This document shows positions 33,443 through 43,104 of a stretch of 64,000 bases of DNA, one piece after another. The translations under genes and the position numbers were made by a program. Source of the DNA: Candidatus Accumulibacter sp. ACC003 (GTDB lineage Bacteria; Pseudomonadota; Gammaproteobacteria; Burkholderiales; Rhodocyclaceae); assembly GCF_907163085.1 (NCBI RefSeq), contig NZ_CAJQTX010000004.1:62001-126000 (forward strand), read 5' to 3'. A model generated the notes under the pieces. That model made no database searches, had not been told where the DNA came from, and saw nothing but the letters and a program-made list of their open reading frames with translations. Position 1 is the stretch's first letter. Every line of letters begins with the position of its first letter.

Positions 33443-34486
33443 ATGAACGTTTTCCAGTTCAGGGAGAGACTGGTCGGTGAATGCGGTCAGTTCACCCGCA
33501 GCTTCACGCGCATCAAGACTAACGACATCGCGACCTGTGTAGATACAGCCTACGCGTCGCAGCGTTATTGGCCGACGCCGCTGGTTCAAGTCAACTCCAA
33601 CTTCAAGTCGGGACACTCGGTTGAAGAGCTTGTCGGGGAAGGCGGTCATCACCCCGAATGTGCACGGATCTTCCGGGCGAGTAAGAGTGCCGCTTCGCCC
33701 GGCGTATCCCTGAGACCCTTCAAGCACCAGGAAAAGGCGATCAGCTTCGCTCAGACGGTGAGCAGCTACGTCCTGACCACCGGTACCGGCTCGGTCAAGT
33801 CGCTCGCCTATTTCATTCCCATAGTCGACGCCATCCTCAAGGCGCGGGTGGGTGAGCTGGCACCGCGAACACGCGCCATCTTCATGTGCCCGATGAATGC
33901 TCTGGCCAACAGCCAGCTCGCGGAACTCGGCAAGTTCCTTGGCGGCTACGGCGATCATCCGCCGGTGACCGTCGGTCGCTATACAGATCAGGAACACGAC
34001 GAGGAGCGACAGCGTTTGGCAGCGAACCGGCCGGACATCCTGCTCACCAACTTCATGATGCTCCAGCTCCTGATGACTCGTCAGGACGACAAGGACAAGG
34101 CAGTGATCCGCAACGCCAGGGGCTTGCGTTTCCTAGTCCTCGACGAATTGCACGCCTACCGTGGACGCCAGGCTGCCGACGTTGCCCTGCCGGTGCTGCG
34201 CGTCCGCGAACTGACCTACACCGCCCACGACCTCCAGCACTGGGCAGCCGATCTCGGCTACAGCGGACCGTACTTCGCCTGGGACCCGGACCGTCGCGCC
34301 CGCCTCTACGGCCTGACCCGCGACGAATTACGCTACACGCTCGACCCCGCCGACGTCATGGGCGGCGACTACTTCTCCGAGACCTTCCGCGTCCTCAAAA
34401 ACAACGATATCAGCCATTTCGGCGAATATCGTACGCGCCGTCTGGTCCACGATGCGTGGGACCAGCTGGCTGCAGGGGGAGCCTGA
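33443..34486 (+). pseudogene. Fused remnants: DEAD-box helicase and Eco57I-type methylase
   Basis: A 347-codon frame made of two pieces. Residues 1 to about 248 are the front of a large DEAD/DEAH helicase (LRPFKHQEKAISFAQTV, VLTTGTGSVKSLAYF, FMCPMNALANSQLAEL, LLTNFMMLQLLMTR, LDELHAYRGRQAADVA). From about 250 it is the tail of an Eco57I-like DNA methylase (VRELTYTAHDLQHWAADLGY to HFGEYRTRRLVHDAWDQ). The Walker A motif reads GSVKS where GSGKS is required. The likely origin is one or more internal deletions joining two genes of a restriction or defence cluster. The protein should not work as a helicase. Confidence 0.75.
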
Positions 34487-34559
34487 CGCCTATGTTGCCG
34501 TACCCATTTTTCGTAGCACAATCAGCAATGAATCCATTGATCAGAAGAGGATGACCATC

Positions 34560-37500
34560 ATGCCTTGTGAAGAATCGCAGGACGCTATCGTCGGTCTACC
34601 CGATGACGTGCTGGAACGGGATGGCAACACCATTGTCCTGCTCAAGCAATTGCAGGCGAAGGGCCTGAACCGCGACCTCAAGCGTAGTCTGAGCGAGTTG
34701 CCAAAAGGCGCCACCTGTTTCGACGCGATCATCACCAAGTGGCTGGGTGACAGAGTCGCGCACCTTGCGGAAAAGGACAAGCAACTCATCCGCCGTTGGT
34801 CGAATCCCACAGCCCGTATGGGTTATTTTTGGGGCGCGCGCCAGGCCGGACGGCGCACGGCAATCGATTATGCGTACTCCGTTGATCTGTTTTTCCTCGA
34901 TGAATTCGACAACGACTGGATCAAGCTCTCGTTCGACGAGGAGTTGCTGCTCGCCAGTTGCACGGCATGGCCCAAGATCAGGGCTGGTGTAGAAAAACAC
35001 CTGGCCCTGTTAGGTACGAAACCGTCGCTAAACGTCTTCATGCTCTGGCCAAAGATCGTCGACGAACTCGCGCACTGGCCAGAACGCGACGAAGCGCGAC
35101 GGGGGGCAGTGAGTCACGCGGTTTTCGCTCTGTGCTCGGCATCGGGGAGCGCGTGGTTCGTACGACGAGCGGTCGAACTGTGCAGTGATTTTCAGCCGAG
35201 CTACGCGGAGGCTGAGCCTGAGGAATTCGGGCGGTCGACCAGTACCCAGGAGTTGACCCCAGTTGGGTTACAGGCGGATTGGGATGCCCTACTGGAAAGG
35301 CTTGACGGCCTGCGTGACGAGCTGCGGAGTCGACCGTCTCGGCAGTCCGTCGCCGACTTGGTGAGCCTTGGCGAAGAATTCGGGTTGATGGTAGAGCACT
35401 TGCCTGCAGCGGAGGAGAGCTTGCGCGAGGCGATCGAGGCGAACGTTGGCGCGCTGATTGCACTCTGCCGTGAGTGGAGCGGCAAGTCAGAAGAGTTTGC
35501 CTGGTTAGACGTCACCATGCTGCGGGCCCTCGAAAAGCGTTGGGAGGAAGCGCTGGGCGAACCACCGGAGGCCGATCTGGAAGCGCTGTCCACCGACGCC
35601 GACGCCGCTTGTGGGAGGACGGCGCTTGCCGGCATCGCCTTCGAGTCCGAGGCGGGCGGGCGTCAGGCCCTGCAGGACAAGCTCGATACTCTGGGTCGGC
35701 AGCTACAGGCGGCGAAATCGTCTATCGAGCGCAAGCCTTTCGAAAGAAAGCGCCGCCAGCGAGAGAGGGCGCTGCTGGATCTGGAGGAGAAGCTCGAGTC
35801 TCTGCAAGATGCCTTCCTGGCGGCTGCCAGCCCCTTTTGCCGATTATTCGAAACGGGGGCTGATGACTCTCGGGAGGTTGAGCCGGAAGCGAGTGCTCTT
35901 GGGATGGATGCACAATCGATGGAGCCAACACTCGCGGTAGGCCCGGCACAGCCTGATGCAGTACTCCCGCTGTCCGTCGCCGAGCCGGTACAAGAGGCTG
36001 CGGCGGAAGCCGAGATCCTGCCTGCCCCCGCGCCGGAGCCTGAGGCGGTGTCTGAGCTTGCGTCTGACCTGATGCCAGAGTCAGCCACTACGGCCTTGGC
36101 TGAGCACGCCATACCAACTCGTGAGGAAACCAGCCCCTGCATTCCGATTGCCGGTGGAGCGGCGGAAAGAACGCGAGAGGAGATTTACTCCCCCGCCGCC
36201 GGCGACGCATGCGGCCCGATCTGGGCGCTTCTAGCACGGGGGAACCTGTCGATGGCCTGCCAGTTCGCCAGAGCCCTGGGCACAGAGGATGATCGGATCC
36301 GAACACCGCCTCTCGACTTGCTGGAGGCGGTCGCGCTGGCGCATTCTCTGGTGTTTCCTGATGGTGGCTTGCGCGAATCGGTGGCTGCCAGGCTCCAGAA
36401 TTTTTCCGAGAAGTGGTTTCATGAGGACGGCCCACAAACGTGGCATACGGCGTTGAACCTGCTGCTCGTGGCAGCGACGTTGCGACCGATGGTACTTTGT
36501 CCGGAGAGCGGCGCCTCGGCCATAGCCGGTTACCTGCATCTCGAGAGTCAGGGGCGCTACAAGTCGCTCTACTCGCTCGTCCAGTCTCTGCGGGAATCCA
36601 GTGACCGCTTGCTGGGCTTTCGGATAGAGCTGGCATCGATTCGCCAGGCACGTTCCGAGGCGGCTATCGACAACGATTTTTTGGTACTGCAGGCCGAAGC
36701 TGGGGACTGGTTGAGAATTCAAGCGCCGGCCATGACGATCAAGTTTGCGGCGGCGACAAAGGTTTGGCACGCGTGGTTGAAGCCGGATGGCTTGATCACG
36801 AGGCTGGTGTCTCCGGTGGCGTCGAACAGGACCTCTGAATTGGCCGAGGTAAGGGACTCGATTCGTTTGCTGTCTGATCACTCGGAACTGCGCAAGCTGA
36901 TCCGCAAGACGGACCGGACGGAGAACCAACGGGTCAGGGGCGAAGATATCCATTCGGGTGCGCTGGATCACCTCGCGCGATGCACGCGGGAGGCCATCGG
37001 ACTCGCCAGGCGCTGGGTGGCGCTGCGCGAAAGCCAGAGTCCGTCGAACGACCAGATGCGCAAGCTCCTGATGAACATCCGCGAGAAACTGGAGCAATTG
37101 CGCGAACCTATTCGGGCGGAACTGACTGCGACCGACAGCGACTCGTGGGGACTTGTGGCGAGTTCGCAGAAGACTGCATTGCGAGAGCTTCAGGCACTTC
37201 AGGCTCTTTTCGATCCCGAATCGCCCCCGTTGCCGGCAAGCGAGCCGCCAGCAGACGAAGTGATTGGGCGAGACATGCTATGGGTTCCATCGATCAGGAT
37301 TGGCGCCGATTGGTCGATCGAGACGCCAGAGGTAGAACTTCTCTTGTCGATCCGGCAGTGGCTTGCTGAGCCGGTCTCATTCATGGACGCCTTCGATGCG
37401 CGACTTGAACGTGGTGACGTGTTCGGTGCTCGGTTGTTGTTGATGTGTTCCGGCGACGAGCATTCAACGCTGGATCTTGAAGACAGTCTCCGCCGCGAAC

Positions 37501-40500
37501 GTGACAGCTGGCGCGCAAAGCTGAAATCCGCACTACAGGAGGCACGCCGCAACATCGAGATTGGTTCGGCCTACGGCTACATTTCGGATCCGGAGCGTGG
37601 TGCCTGGGAGAGCGATCTTGTCGTTGTCGAGGCGCAGACGGCCGAACATGGGCATTTCGATTTGGCGCTTCGTTCAATTACCGGTATTTCAGCATCCATC
37701 TGCAGGAATCGCGACGACAGGGCCGGGGAAGTCCATGGCGCTATTACAGAGCTGGCGCGATCCGGCAGGAATGCAGGTGACCTGGCGGAAGTGGAGAGGG
37801 TGGTCAACGAGGGAGACATTGCAACCGCCAACGAGTTGCTGCAACGGGTTCGCAACGGTCTGTCGCCCTGGCCAGAGGACTTGCTCATCGCTGATCCTTT
37901 CCGCTCTTTCGTGTCGTGTGTTGCCGCATTGGAAGATTGGCTGAGCAGTCGGAAAGCGAGGGAACCCGTCGAACTGACCATCAGGAAGCGTGAGGCGATA
38001 CCCGGCCTGGAACTCGGAAAGGTGGATGGCGCACAATTGGATCAGGCGGCGAAGATGTTTTCAGATTGGTCGATGCTGAAATCACGTCGCGAAACCGACG
38101 CGGCGAAACTTCAATCGTTCTTCAGCGGCATAGGCTTCGTCCTGCCCAAGCCGCCCTCCCGGGAAGAGAAGACTCAGGGGATGGAAGTCTGGAAAATGAC
38201 GACCACGACCGTTGAAGATCGCTCCGTTTGTCCGATACCGCATTTTGGATCAGGTGCAAAAGGCAACTATCGAGTGATCTGCCGGTGGGAACGGCCGACG
38301 GAAGACGACATCGTTCAGATGATCGGTGATTCCAGCCTGCACCGGGCGACTATCGTTCTCTACTTTGGCCGCATGTCTGAGCGCAAGTGGCGTGATATCA
38401 GCCGAAAGACGAAGGTGGCTCACAAGAGCTTTGTTCTGGTGGACGAGGTGATGCTCTTGTTTCTGGCGGGGCAGAGCGGCTCCCGGCTGGCGGCATTCTT
38501 CTCGACCGCCTTGCCTTTCGCGTATTCCGACCCATACGACGCAACGGCCGGCCTCGTGCCGCCCGAAATGTTTTTTGGCCGCGCGGCAGAACTCAACGCC
38601 ATCCAGGGGGTGAATGGTCGCTGTTTCATCTATGGCGGACGTCAGTTGGGCAAAACTGCCTTGATGCGCCGTGCCGAGCAGGCTTTTCACGCGCCAGGAA
38701 AGCTGCGGTATTCGACGTGGATCGATCTCCGTGCCGAGGGTGTCGGCGTCAATCGTGAGGCATCCGAGGTCTGGCTCCCGCTGGCTGCCAGGCTGAAAGA
38801 AGCTGGCGTGCTTGGCGAGGCATTTGGTTTTGCATCCCTGGCAAAACGAGGTGGCGTGGATGCGCTGCTCCAGGAGGTGCGCAGGTTTCTCGATGACAAC
38901 GCCGAACGGCGCATCCTTCTGCTTCTCGACGAAGCTGACCGCTTTTTCGAGCAGGATGGACGGCGTGACTTTGCCGAAACCCGGCGCCTCAAGCAGTTGA
39001 TGGACGTGACGCAGCGGCGTTTCAAAGTCGTCTTCGCCGGCTTGCACAATGTCTTGCGGATGACCGAGCGTGCCAACCACCCGCTGGCGCATTTCGGCGA
39101 GCCGATAAAGATCGGTCCCTTCATTGATGAGCACGAGATCCGTGAGGCGCAGGATCTCGTGCGGAAGCCGCTGCTGGCGGCAGGATTTGAATTCGATGCC
39201 CCAAGCCTCGTGATTCGCATCCTGGCTCAGACCAACTATTACCCAAGCCTCATCCAGCTCTACTGTCACCACCTGTTGCGTCACATGCTGGCGAAGGTGG
39301 GCACCGCACAGCGCCCGCCGGGGCCACGCTACCGAATCACCAACCAGGATATCGAAGCGGTCTACTCGAGCGGGGATCTTCGCGATGAGATTCGCAACAA
39401 GTTCCGGCTGACCCTGCAACTGGATCTGCGTTACGAGGTAGTCGCGTATGCCATGGCTCTTGAGTCTCTGGCCGGTCGATGCCCCCACAACGAGGGGATG
39501 GACTGGCGGAGTATCTGGCAAAGGGGCGCGATGCAGTGGTGGTCTGAGGGGTTTCACGATACCAGCGAGTTGGATTTTCGCGTGCTGCTTGATGAAATGG
39601 TGGAGTTGGGTGTCCTTTCGCGAAACCCGGAGCGGCGCTACAGCTTGCGCAATCCGAACATCTTCCTGCTGCTCGGCAATCAGGAAGAGATAGAGACCGT
39701 TCTCGTCAAATCCCGGCAGCCGACCGGGGAGTTCGACTCGGCTGCGTTTCGGGCGCATCTCAGGGATCAGCCGAACAGCCCGCATCGAAATCCTCTGACC
39801 TACCAGCAATTGAGTGAACTTCTCAGCCAAGAGAACTCAATCCTGGCCCTGGCGGGATCGGTTGCCGCCGGCTCGGATGGCCTCGTCCCCGCGCTCAAGG
39901 ACTACCTCGCACTCACCAGCAGCGGGACGCTGCTCGAGATCAATGGGTGTGGTGACCATGTGGCGTTTGCCAGTGCTCTCGAGAACATCACCAAGAAAAA
40001 CCAGTATGACGGACTGACGCTCGTCGTTGTCCCCGATACGGTCCCCTGGAGCGGGATCTGGGTTCGAGATGCTAAGCGTCTCCTGGCCCGCTTGCGCTCG
40101 CCAAGCCGCTTTGTTTCTGTCGTTTTCGTCGCCGATCCCGTGATGATGTGGGGAGTGCTCGGCGATGAGGCGTTACGTGAACTCGAAATCCCCTGGATGT
40201 CTATGCTTCCCTGGCGGGAGAGCTTCGTCCGCCAATGGCTCGAGGACTTGAAGCTGCCCAACGTGAGTGAGCGCCTTGGGGCGGCAACCGGTTTCTGGCC
40301 ATCCCTGCTTTATTCGATGGTCGAGAAGCGCAGCATTGGCAACGAATTTGAACGCCGGATCGACGCAGCGGTGCACAGGTGGACCGATCCCCAGGAAGTG
40401 AGCAAGTGCCTTGCAGAATTCGGACTCAATCTCCCTTTACCGCAGCAGATACTGGGCATCCTGGCTGAATGGGGTCCGCCCGCCGAGCCGAGCGAGTTAG

Positions 40501-40643
40501 CCGAGCTATCGGAATGCTCTAGGGATGTCGTGGATCGCGCTTTGCGATGGGGGGAACTGCTTGGTCTTGCGAGGCGGGAGGGAGGCGACTTGTGGACTCT
40601 CGACCCGATCGTCAAACAGGTTCTACAGGCGGCCAGGACTTGA
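34560..40643 (+). CDS. Giant P-loop ATPase, defence-like
   Basis: 2027 residues of unrecognised family. A long N-terminal part contains a coiled coil (about 380-440) and an acidic Pro/Ala/Glu linker (about 440-550), then an alpha-helical region. The ATPase core (about 1335-1600) has MFFGRAAELNAI, Walker A YGGRQLGKTAL and Walker B ILLLLDEADRFF, in the style of STAND/AAA NTPases that start with FxGR. A further NTPase-like segment and a C-terminal winged-helix (PSELAELSECSRDVVDRALRW to LWTLDPIVKQVL) follow. ATG 34560 has AGAGGA 8 bp upstream. The stop overlaps the next start (TGATG). A defence role is inferred from size, architecture and neighbours only. Confidence 0.7.
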   Translation: MPCEESQDAIVGLPDDVLERDGNTIVLLKQLQAKGLNRDLKRSLSELPKGATCFDAIITKWLGDRVAHLAEKDKQLIRRWSNPTARMGYFWGARQAGRRTAIDYAYSVDLFFLDEFDNDWIKLSFDEELLLASCTAWPKIRAGVEKHLALLGTKPSLNVFMLWPKIVDELAHWPERDEARRGAVSHAVFALCSASGSAWFVRRAVELCSDFQPSYAEAEPEEFGRSTSTQELTPVGLQADWDALLERLDGLRDELRSRPSRQSVADLVSLGEEFGLMVEHLPAAEESLREAIEANVGALIALCREWSGKSEEFAWLDVTMLRALEKRWEEALGEPPEADLEALSTDADAACGRTALAGIAFESEAGGRQALQDKLDTLGRQLQAAKSSIERKPFERKRRQRERALLDLEEKLESLQDAFLAAASPFCRLFETGADDSREVEPEASALGMDAQSMEPTLAVGPAQPDAVLPLSVAEPVQEAAAEAEILPAPAPEPEAVSELASDLMPESATTALAEHAIPTREETSPCIPIAGGAAERTREEIYSPAAGDACGPIWALLARGNLSMACQFARALGTEDDRIRTPPLDLLEAVALAHSLVFPDGGLRESVAARLQNFSEKWFHEDGPQTWHTALNLLLVAATLRPMVLCPESGASAIAGYLHLESQGRYKSLYSLVQSLRESSDRLLGFRIELASIRQARSEAAIDNDFLVLQAEAGDWLRIQAPAMTIKFAAATKVWHAWLKPDGLITRLVSPVASNRTSELAEVRDSIRLLSDHSELRKLIRKTDRTENQRVRGEDIHSGALDHLARCTREAIGLARRWVALRESQSPSNDQMRKLLMNIREKLEQLREPIRAELTATDSDSWGLVASSQKTALRELQALQALFDPESPPLPASEPPADEVIGRDMLWVPSIRIGADWSIETPEVELLLSIRQWLAEPVSFMDAFDARLERGDVFGARLLLMCSGDEHSTLDLEDSLRRERDSWRAKLKSALQEARRNIEIGSAYGYISDPERGAWESDLVVVEAQTAEHGHFDLALRSITGISASICRNRDDRAGEVHGAITELARSGRNAGDLAEVERVVNEGDIATANELLQRVRNGLSPWPEDLLIADPFRSFVSCVAALEDWLSSRKAREPVELTIRKREAIPGLELGKVDGAQLDQAAKMFSDWSMLKSRRETDAAKLQSFFSGIGFVLPKPPSREEKTQGMEVWKMTTTTVEDRSVCPIPHFGSGAKGNYRVICRWERPTEDDIVQMIGDSSLHRATIVLYFGRMSERKWRDISRKTKVAHKSFVLVDEVMLLFLAGQSGSRLAAFFSTALPFAYSDPYDATAGLVPPEMFFGRAAELNAIQGVNGRCFIYGGRQLGKTALMRRAEQAFHAPGKLRYSTWIDLRAEGVGVNREASEVWLPLAARLKEAGVLGEAFGFASLAKRGGVDALLQEVRRFLDDNAERRILLLLDEADRFFEQDGRRDFAETRRLKQLMDVTQRRFKVVFAGLHNVLRMTERANHPLAHFGEPIKIGPFIDEHEIREAQDLVRKPLLAAGFEFDAPSLVIRILAQTNYYPSLIQLYCHHLLRHMLAKVGTAQRPPGPRYRITNQDIEAVYSSGDLRDEIRNKFRLTLQLDLRYEVVAYAMALESLAGRCPHNEGMDWRSIWQRGAMQWWSEGFHDTSELDFRVLLDEMVELGVLSRNPERRYSLRNPNIFLLLGNQEEIETVLVKSRQPTGEFDSAAFRAHLRDQPNSPHRNPLTYQQLSELLSQENSILALAGSVAAGSDGLVPALKDYLALTSSGTLLEINGCGDHVAFASALENITKKNQYDGLTLVVVPDTVPWSGIWVRDAKRLLARLRSPSRFVSVVFVADPVMMWGVLGDEALRELEIPWMSMLPWRESFVRQWLEDLKLPNVSERLGAATGFWPSLLYSMVEKRSIGNEFERRIDAAVHRWTDPQEVSKCLAEFGLNLPLPQQILGILAEWGPPAEPSELAELSECSRDVVDRALRWGELLGLARREGGDLWTLDPIVKQVLQAART

Positions 40644-41737
40644 TGGACTGGTGGGCATTGCCTGGTCCGGCGCATTTTGTTGCCAAGGCCGTGGAGAACC
40701 TTCGGGATGGAAACAACCTCATCCTGCCGACACCGGCGCGCGGTGTCTCCGAATTGGCCGAGACGTTACGGCGTAGCTTGGAGGATGAGGGATGGCGGGT
40801 CGTTGGCCCATTTGATGACGAAGAGGAGAACCCGATCGATCAGCTCTATGGCTGGGTCGAAATTTGCGATTCGGAGGATATGCGGCGTTCGGTCGGGCAT
40901 TTGCGAGGACGACTTGAGCCCGGCCAGGTCATCATCGTGCAAGGTGTCCGCGGCGATCGCTGGGGGGCTTGGTGGCACTTCATGACTGAGTACGAGGTGG
41001 CGAGTCGAGTCGTGGCAAAGCTTGTCAGGCCGCTGATCGTTATTGTCGTTGCAGGGGTTCCGCTGGCCAGCTTTCCCGAACGTTCGGTGGCGTTGCTGAC
41101 GGCCCCATGGCAAGACGTAGTGGGAGAACTCGATATCTTGCTGCATGTGCGGGAGACGATGCGCATCAAACGTTACGACGGCGGGAAGGAGAAACTGTTG
41201 TCGCGCATTGTCGCCAAGCTAGCGCTGTGGGACTTTGAATTGGCCGAATATCTGGCCGGTATCGACGAGCGACGGCTTTTCGATCCGGTTGTGGCCTTGA
41301 GTGATGCTGCCAAGGCGCTAGGACGAACCGATGAGTTGGCAGCAACCTGGGAATCGGGGGGCAAGATCAAGTTCGACGGCATAGAGCTCGAGCATCCGAT
41401 GTTGCTGCTGCGTCACGCCGCAGGGCATGGAATGTTGGTTGAGCGCCTGTGGCAGGCTCAGGCTGGCGAACTTCTGCCATTGCTGGAAATTGGGCGGCGT
41501 TATTGGGTGCAACGCATGCGGCCGATGGTGAGATTGCCAATTTGCTTGAATGGTGCGAACTGTAGCGACCTCGACGAATTGGAAATCGGCCAGCTGGCAT
41601 ACGTTGCACGCAGTCAAGGGATGAAAAACACGATTCAACAGGCGACCGAGAAGCTTCGACGCTATCGAAACAAATTGGCACACATGGAGGTGCTCGAACA
41701 TTCAGCAGCCTTCGATCCGGACCTGCGCGGACGTTGA
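40643..41737 (+). CDS. Partner protein coupled to the giant ATPase
   Basis: 364 residues, no family recognised. The N-terminus (AKAVENLRDGNNLILPTPARGVSELAETLRRSLEDEGW) reads like the opening strand-loop-helix of a degenerate NTPase fold without a P-loop. VIIVQGVRGDRWGAWWHFMTEYE and LIVIVVAGVPLASFPERSVALL follow, and a helical C-terminus ends in RYRNKLAHMEVLEH, a phrase common in HEPN-like and Apea-type C-termini. Its start overlaps the ATPase stop by one base, so the two are produced together and probably form a complex. Confidence 0.65.
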   Translation: MDWWALPGPAHFVAKAVENLRDGNNLILPTPARGVSELAETLRRSLEDEGWRVVGPFDDEEENPIDQLYGWVEICDSEDMRRSVGHLRGRLEPGQVIIVQGVRGDRWGAWWHFMTEYEVASRVVAKLVRPLIVIVVAGVPLASFPERSVALLTAPWQDVVGELDILLHVRETMRIKRYDGGKEKLLSRIVAKLALWDFELAEYLAGIDERRLFDPVVALSDAAKALGRTDELAATWESGGKIKFDGIELEHPMLLLRHAAGHGMLVERLWQAQAGELLPLLEIGRRYWVQRMRPMVRLPICLNGANCSDLDELEIGQLAYVARSQGMKNTIQQATEKLRRYRNKLAHMEVLEHSAAFDPDLRGR

Positions 41738-41782
41738 TCCTACTGATAGGACATTATGAAACCCGAAAGAACCTCGTCTGAC

Positions 41783-41902
41783 TACCGCACTCTACGCCTT
41801 GTGGGACAGCTTCCTGACCAAGTATCCATTGGCCGACCTGGCGGCAATGGCGTTGGCCAGCTACACGCTGGTGGGCGATCCGAATGCCTTTCGGGCGTGA
41901 GG
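41783..41902 (+). pseudogene. Remnant 5' segment of a lost gene (McrB-like start?)
   Basis: One frame reads TALYALWDSFLTKYPLADLA and then AMALASYTLVGDPNAFRA before a stop. It resembles the beginning of McrB-like restriction ATPases (LWDxFLxxWPLxxLxxMTLxxY), from memory. No ATG is in frame. It lies in the 224-bp gap between the ATPase pair and the HNH gene. Confidence 0.35.
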
Positions 41903-41961
41903 AGGCGGCTGGTGGACTTGTTGGCCGAGGCAAGCATGGAGGTGGCTGACGAGGTGCGTGT

Positions 41962-43104
41962 ATGAGTAGTGAATATGAAGAGATGCTGCGTAAGGGTTTT
42001 TCGGGCCTTGGGAGTTACTCGAAGCTGAGCAATGGTTTCAGGCTGCGGGCACCGAGCGGTCAGACCTGCGCCGTGTATTTTTCTGGCAACGCGTCGGGCA
42101 ACGCCGTGGAAATCAGCCTTGCGCCGAAGGTGCTGGCGCCGCTGCTCGGGCGGACGGAGCGCGAACTGGCGGAATGGCTGGGCCGCCACGACGCCGCCCG
42201 GCGCGAGCGTACCCGGTCGGGGATGCGGGGCAGCTACCCAGTCGGGTTGGCCTTCAAGTCGCACAGCGACCTGGAGGCCTTCATCGTCGCCTGGGACGAT
42301 TTCCGGCGGGGTGATGGCGGGACGTCCACAGCGAAAGATGCCGCCCCCGGCGCGCTGGTAGCGACTCGCATCGAGAAGGCGGCGCAGGACGCGGGTTTCG
42401 ACCACACGCCAGCACGCGATGGAAACTGGCTGGTTTGCCGGTCGTCGGCTTTTCCTCATTGGCTGGGCGTCGTGGCGCAGGTGGGTGACGAGTATCGTGT
42501 CGGCTTCTCTGATGCCGTCTGGGGAAAGAAGGTGGCCCAGGACTGCGGCGCGCAAGCGTGGCCCGAAGCCGAGCAGTGGCCAGCCGTCGTCGATCCGGTC
42601 GGCAGCTACGAGGACTTGCATGCCATGCTCCAGCGCGCCGGGCGGCTCGCGCACTTGCTGGCGGGCGAGGCGGCCAGTAAGTTTGCGGGCGAGGCAGAAT
42701 GTCTGAGGGCGACAACCGAGGCCGAGCGGCTGGTCGTCCAGCGCGTCGGTCAGGAGACCTTCCGCCGGTCGCTGATCGACTACTGGCAAGGGCGTTGCGC
42801 GGTCACCGGGCTTGATGTGGTGGCGCTGCTGCGTGCTTCGCACATCAAGCCGTGGGTGCAGTGCGCGACCGATGCGGAACGCCTAGATGTCTTCAACGGC
42901 CTGCTCCTGGCGCCGCATCTGGACGCGCTGTTCGATGGCGGCTGGATCAGTTTTGATGACAAGGGTGATCTCCTGGTCTGTTCGCAGCTATCCCCTGACC
43001 AGCAGAGACTCCTTGGCGTTCAGCCGATGTGGCGCGTTGCGGAATTGGCCGAAGCGCATCGCAACTACCTGATTTGGCATCGTAGAGAGGTCTTCCGCAG
43101 ATGA
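41962..43104 (+). CDS. HNH endonuclease
   Basis: 380 residues. The C-terminal HNH_2-type nuclease motif is GRCAVTGLDVVALLRASHIKPW followed by FNGLLLAPHLDALFDGGWISF. The N-terminal 250 residues are unassigned and may read DNA (SYPVGLAFKSHSDLEAF, GNWLVCRSSAFPHWLGVVAQ). Such proteins occur in restriction and anti-phage islands. The stop overlaps the start of the HD-domain gene (ATGA). Confidence 0.83.
   Translation: MSSEYEEMLRKGFSGLGSYSKLSNGFRLRAPSGQTCAVYFSGNASGNAVEISLAPKVLAPLLGRTERELAEWLGRHDAARRERTRSGMRGSYPVGLAFKSHSDLEAFIVAWDDFRRGDGGTSTAKDAAPGALVATRIEKAAQDAGFDHTPARDGNWLVCRSSAFPHWLGVVAQVGDEYRVGFSDAVWGKKVAQDCGAQAWPEAEQWPAVVDPVGSYEDLHAMLQRAGRLAHLLAGEAASKFAGEAECLRATTEAERLVVQRVGQETFRRSLIDYWQGRCAVTGLDVVALLRASHIKPWVQCATDAERLDVFNGLLLAPHLDALFDGGWISFDDKGDLLVCSQLSPDQQRLLGVQPMWRVAELAEAHRNYLIWHRREVFRR

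Noticed and set aside
33443-34486. Working DISARM-type or other helicase
   Set aside because: Only the front third of a helicase is present, with a mutated Walker A, fused to an unrelated methylase tail.
38250-39830. 526-codon minus-strand frame inside the giant ATPase gene
   Set aside because: It covers the Walker A and B motifs of the plus-strand gene, so it is an antisense shadow.
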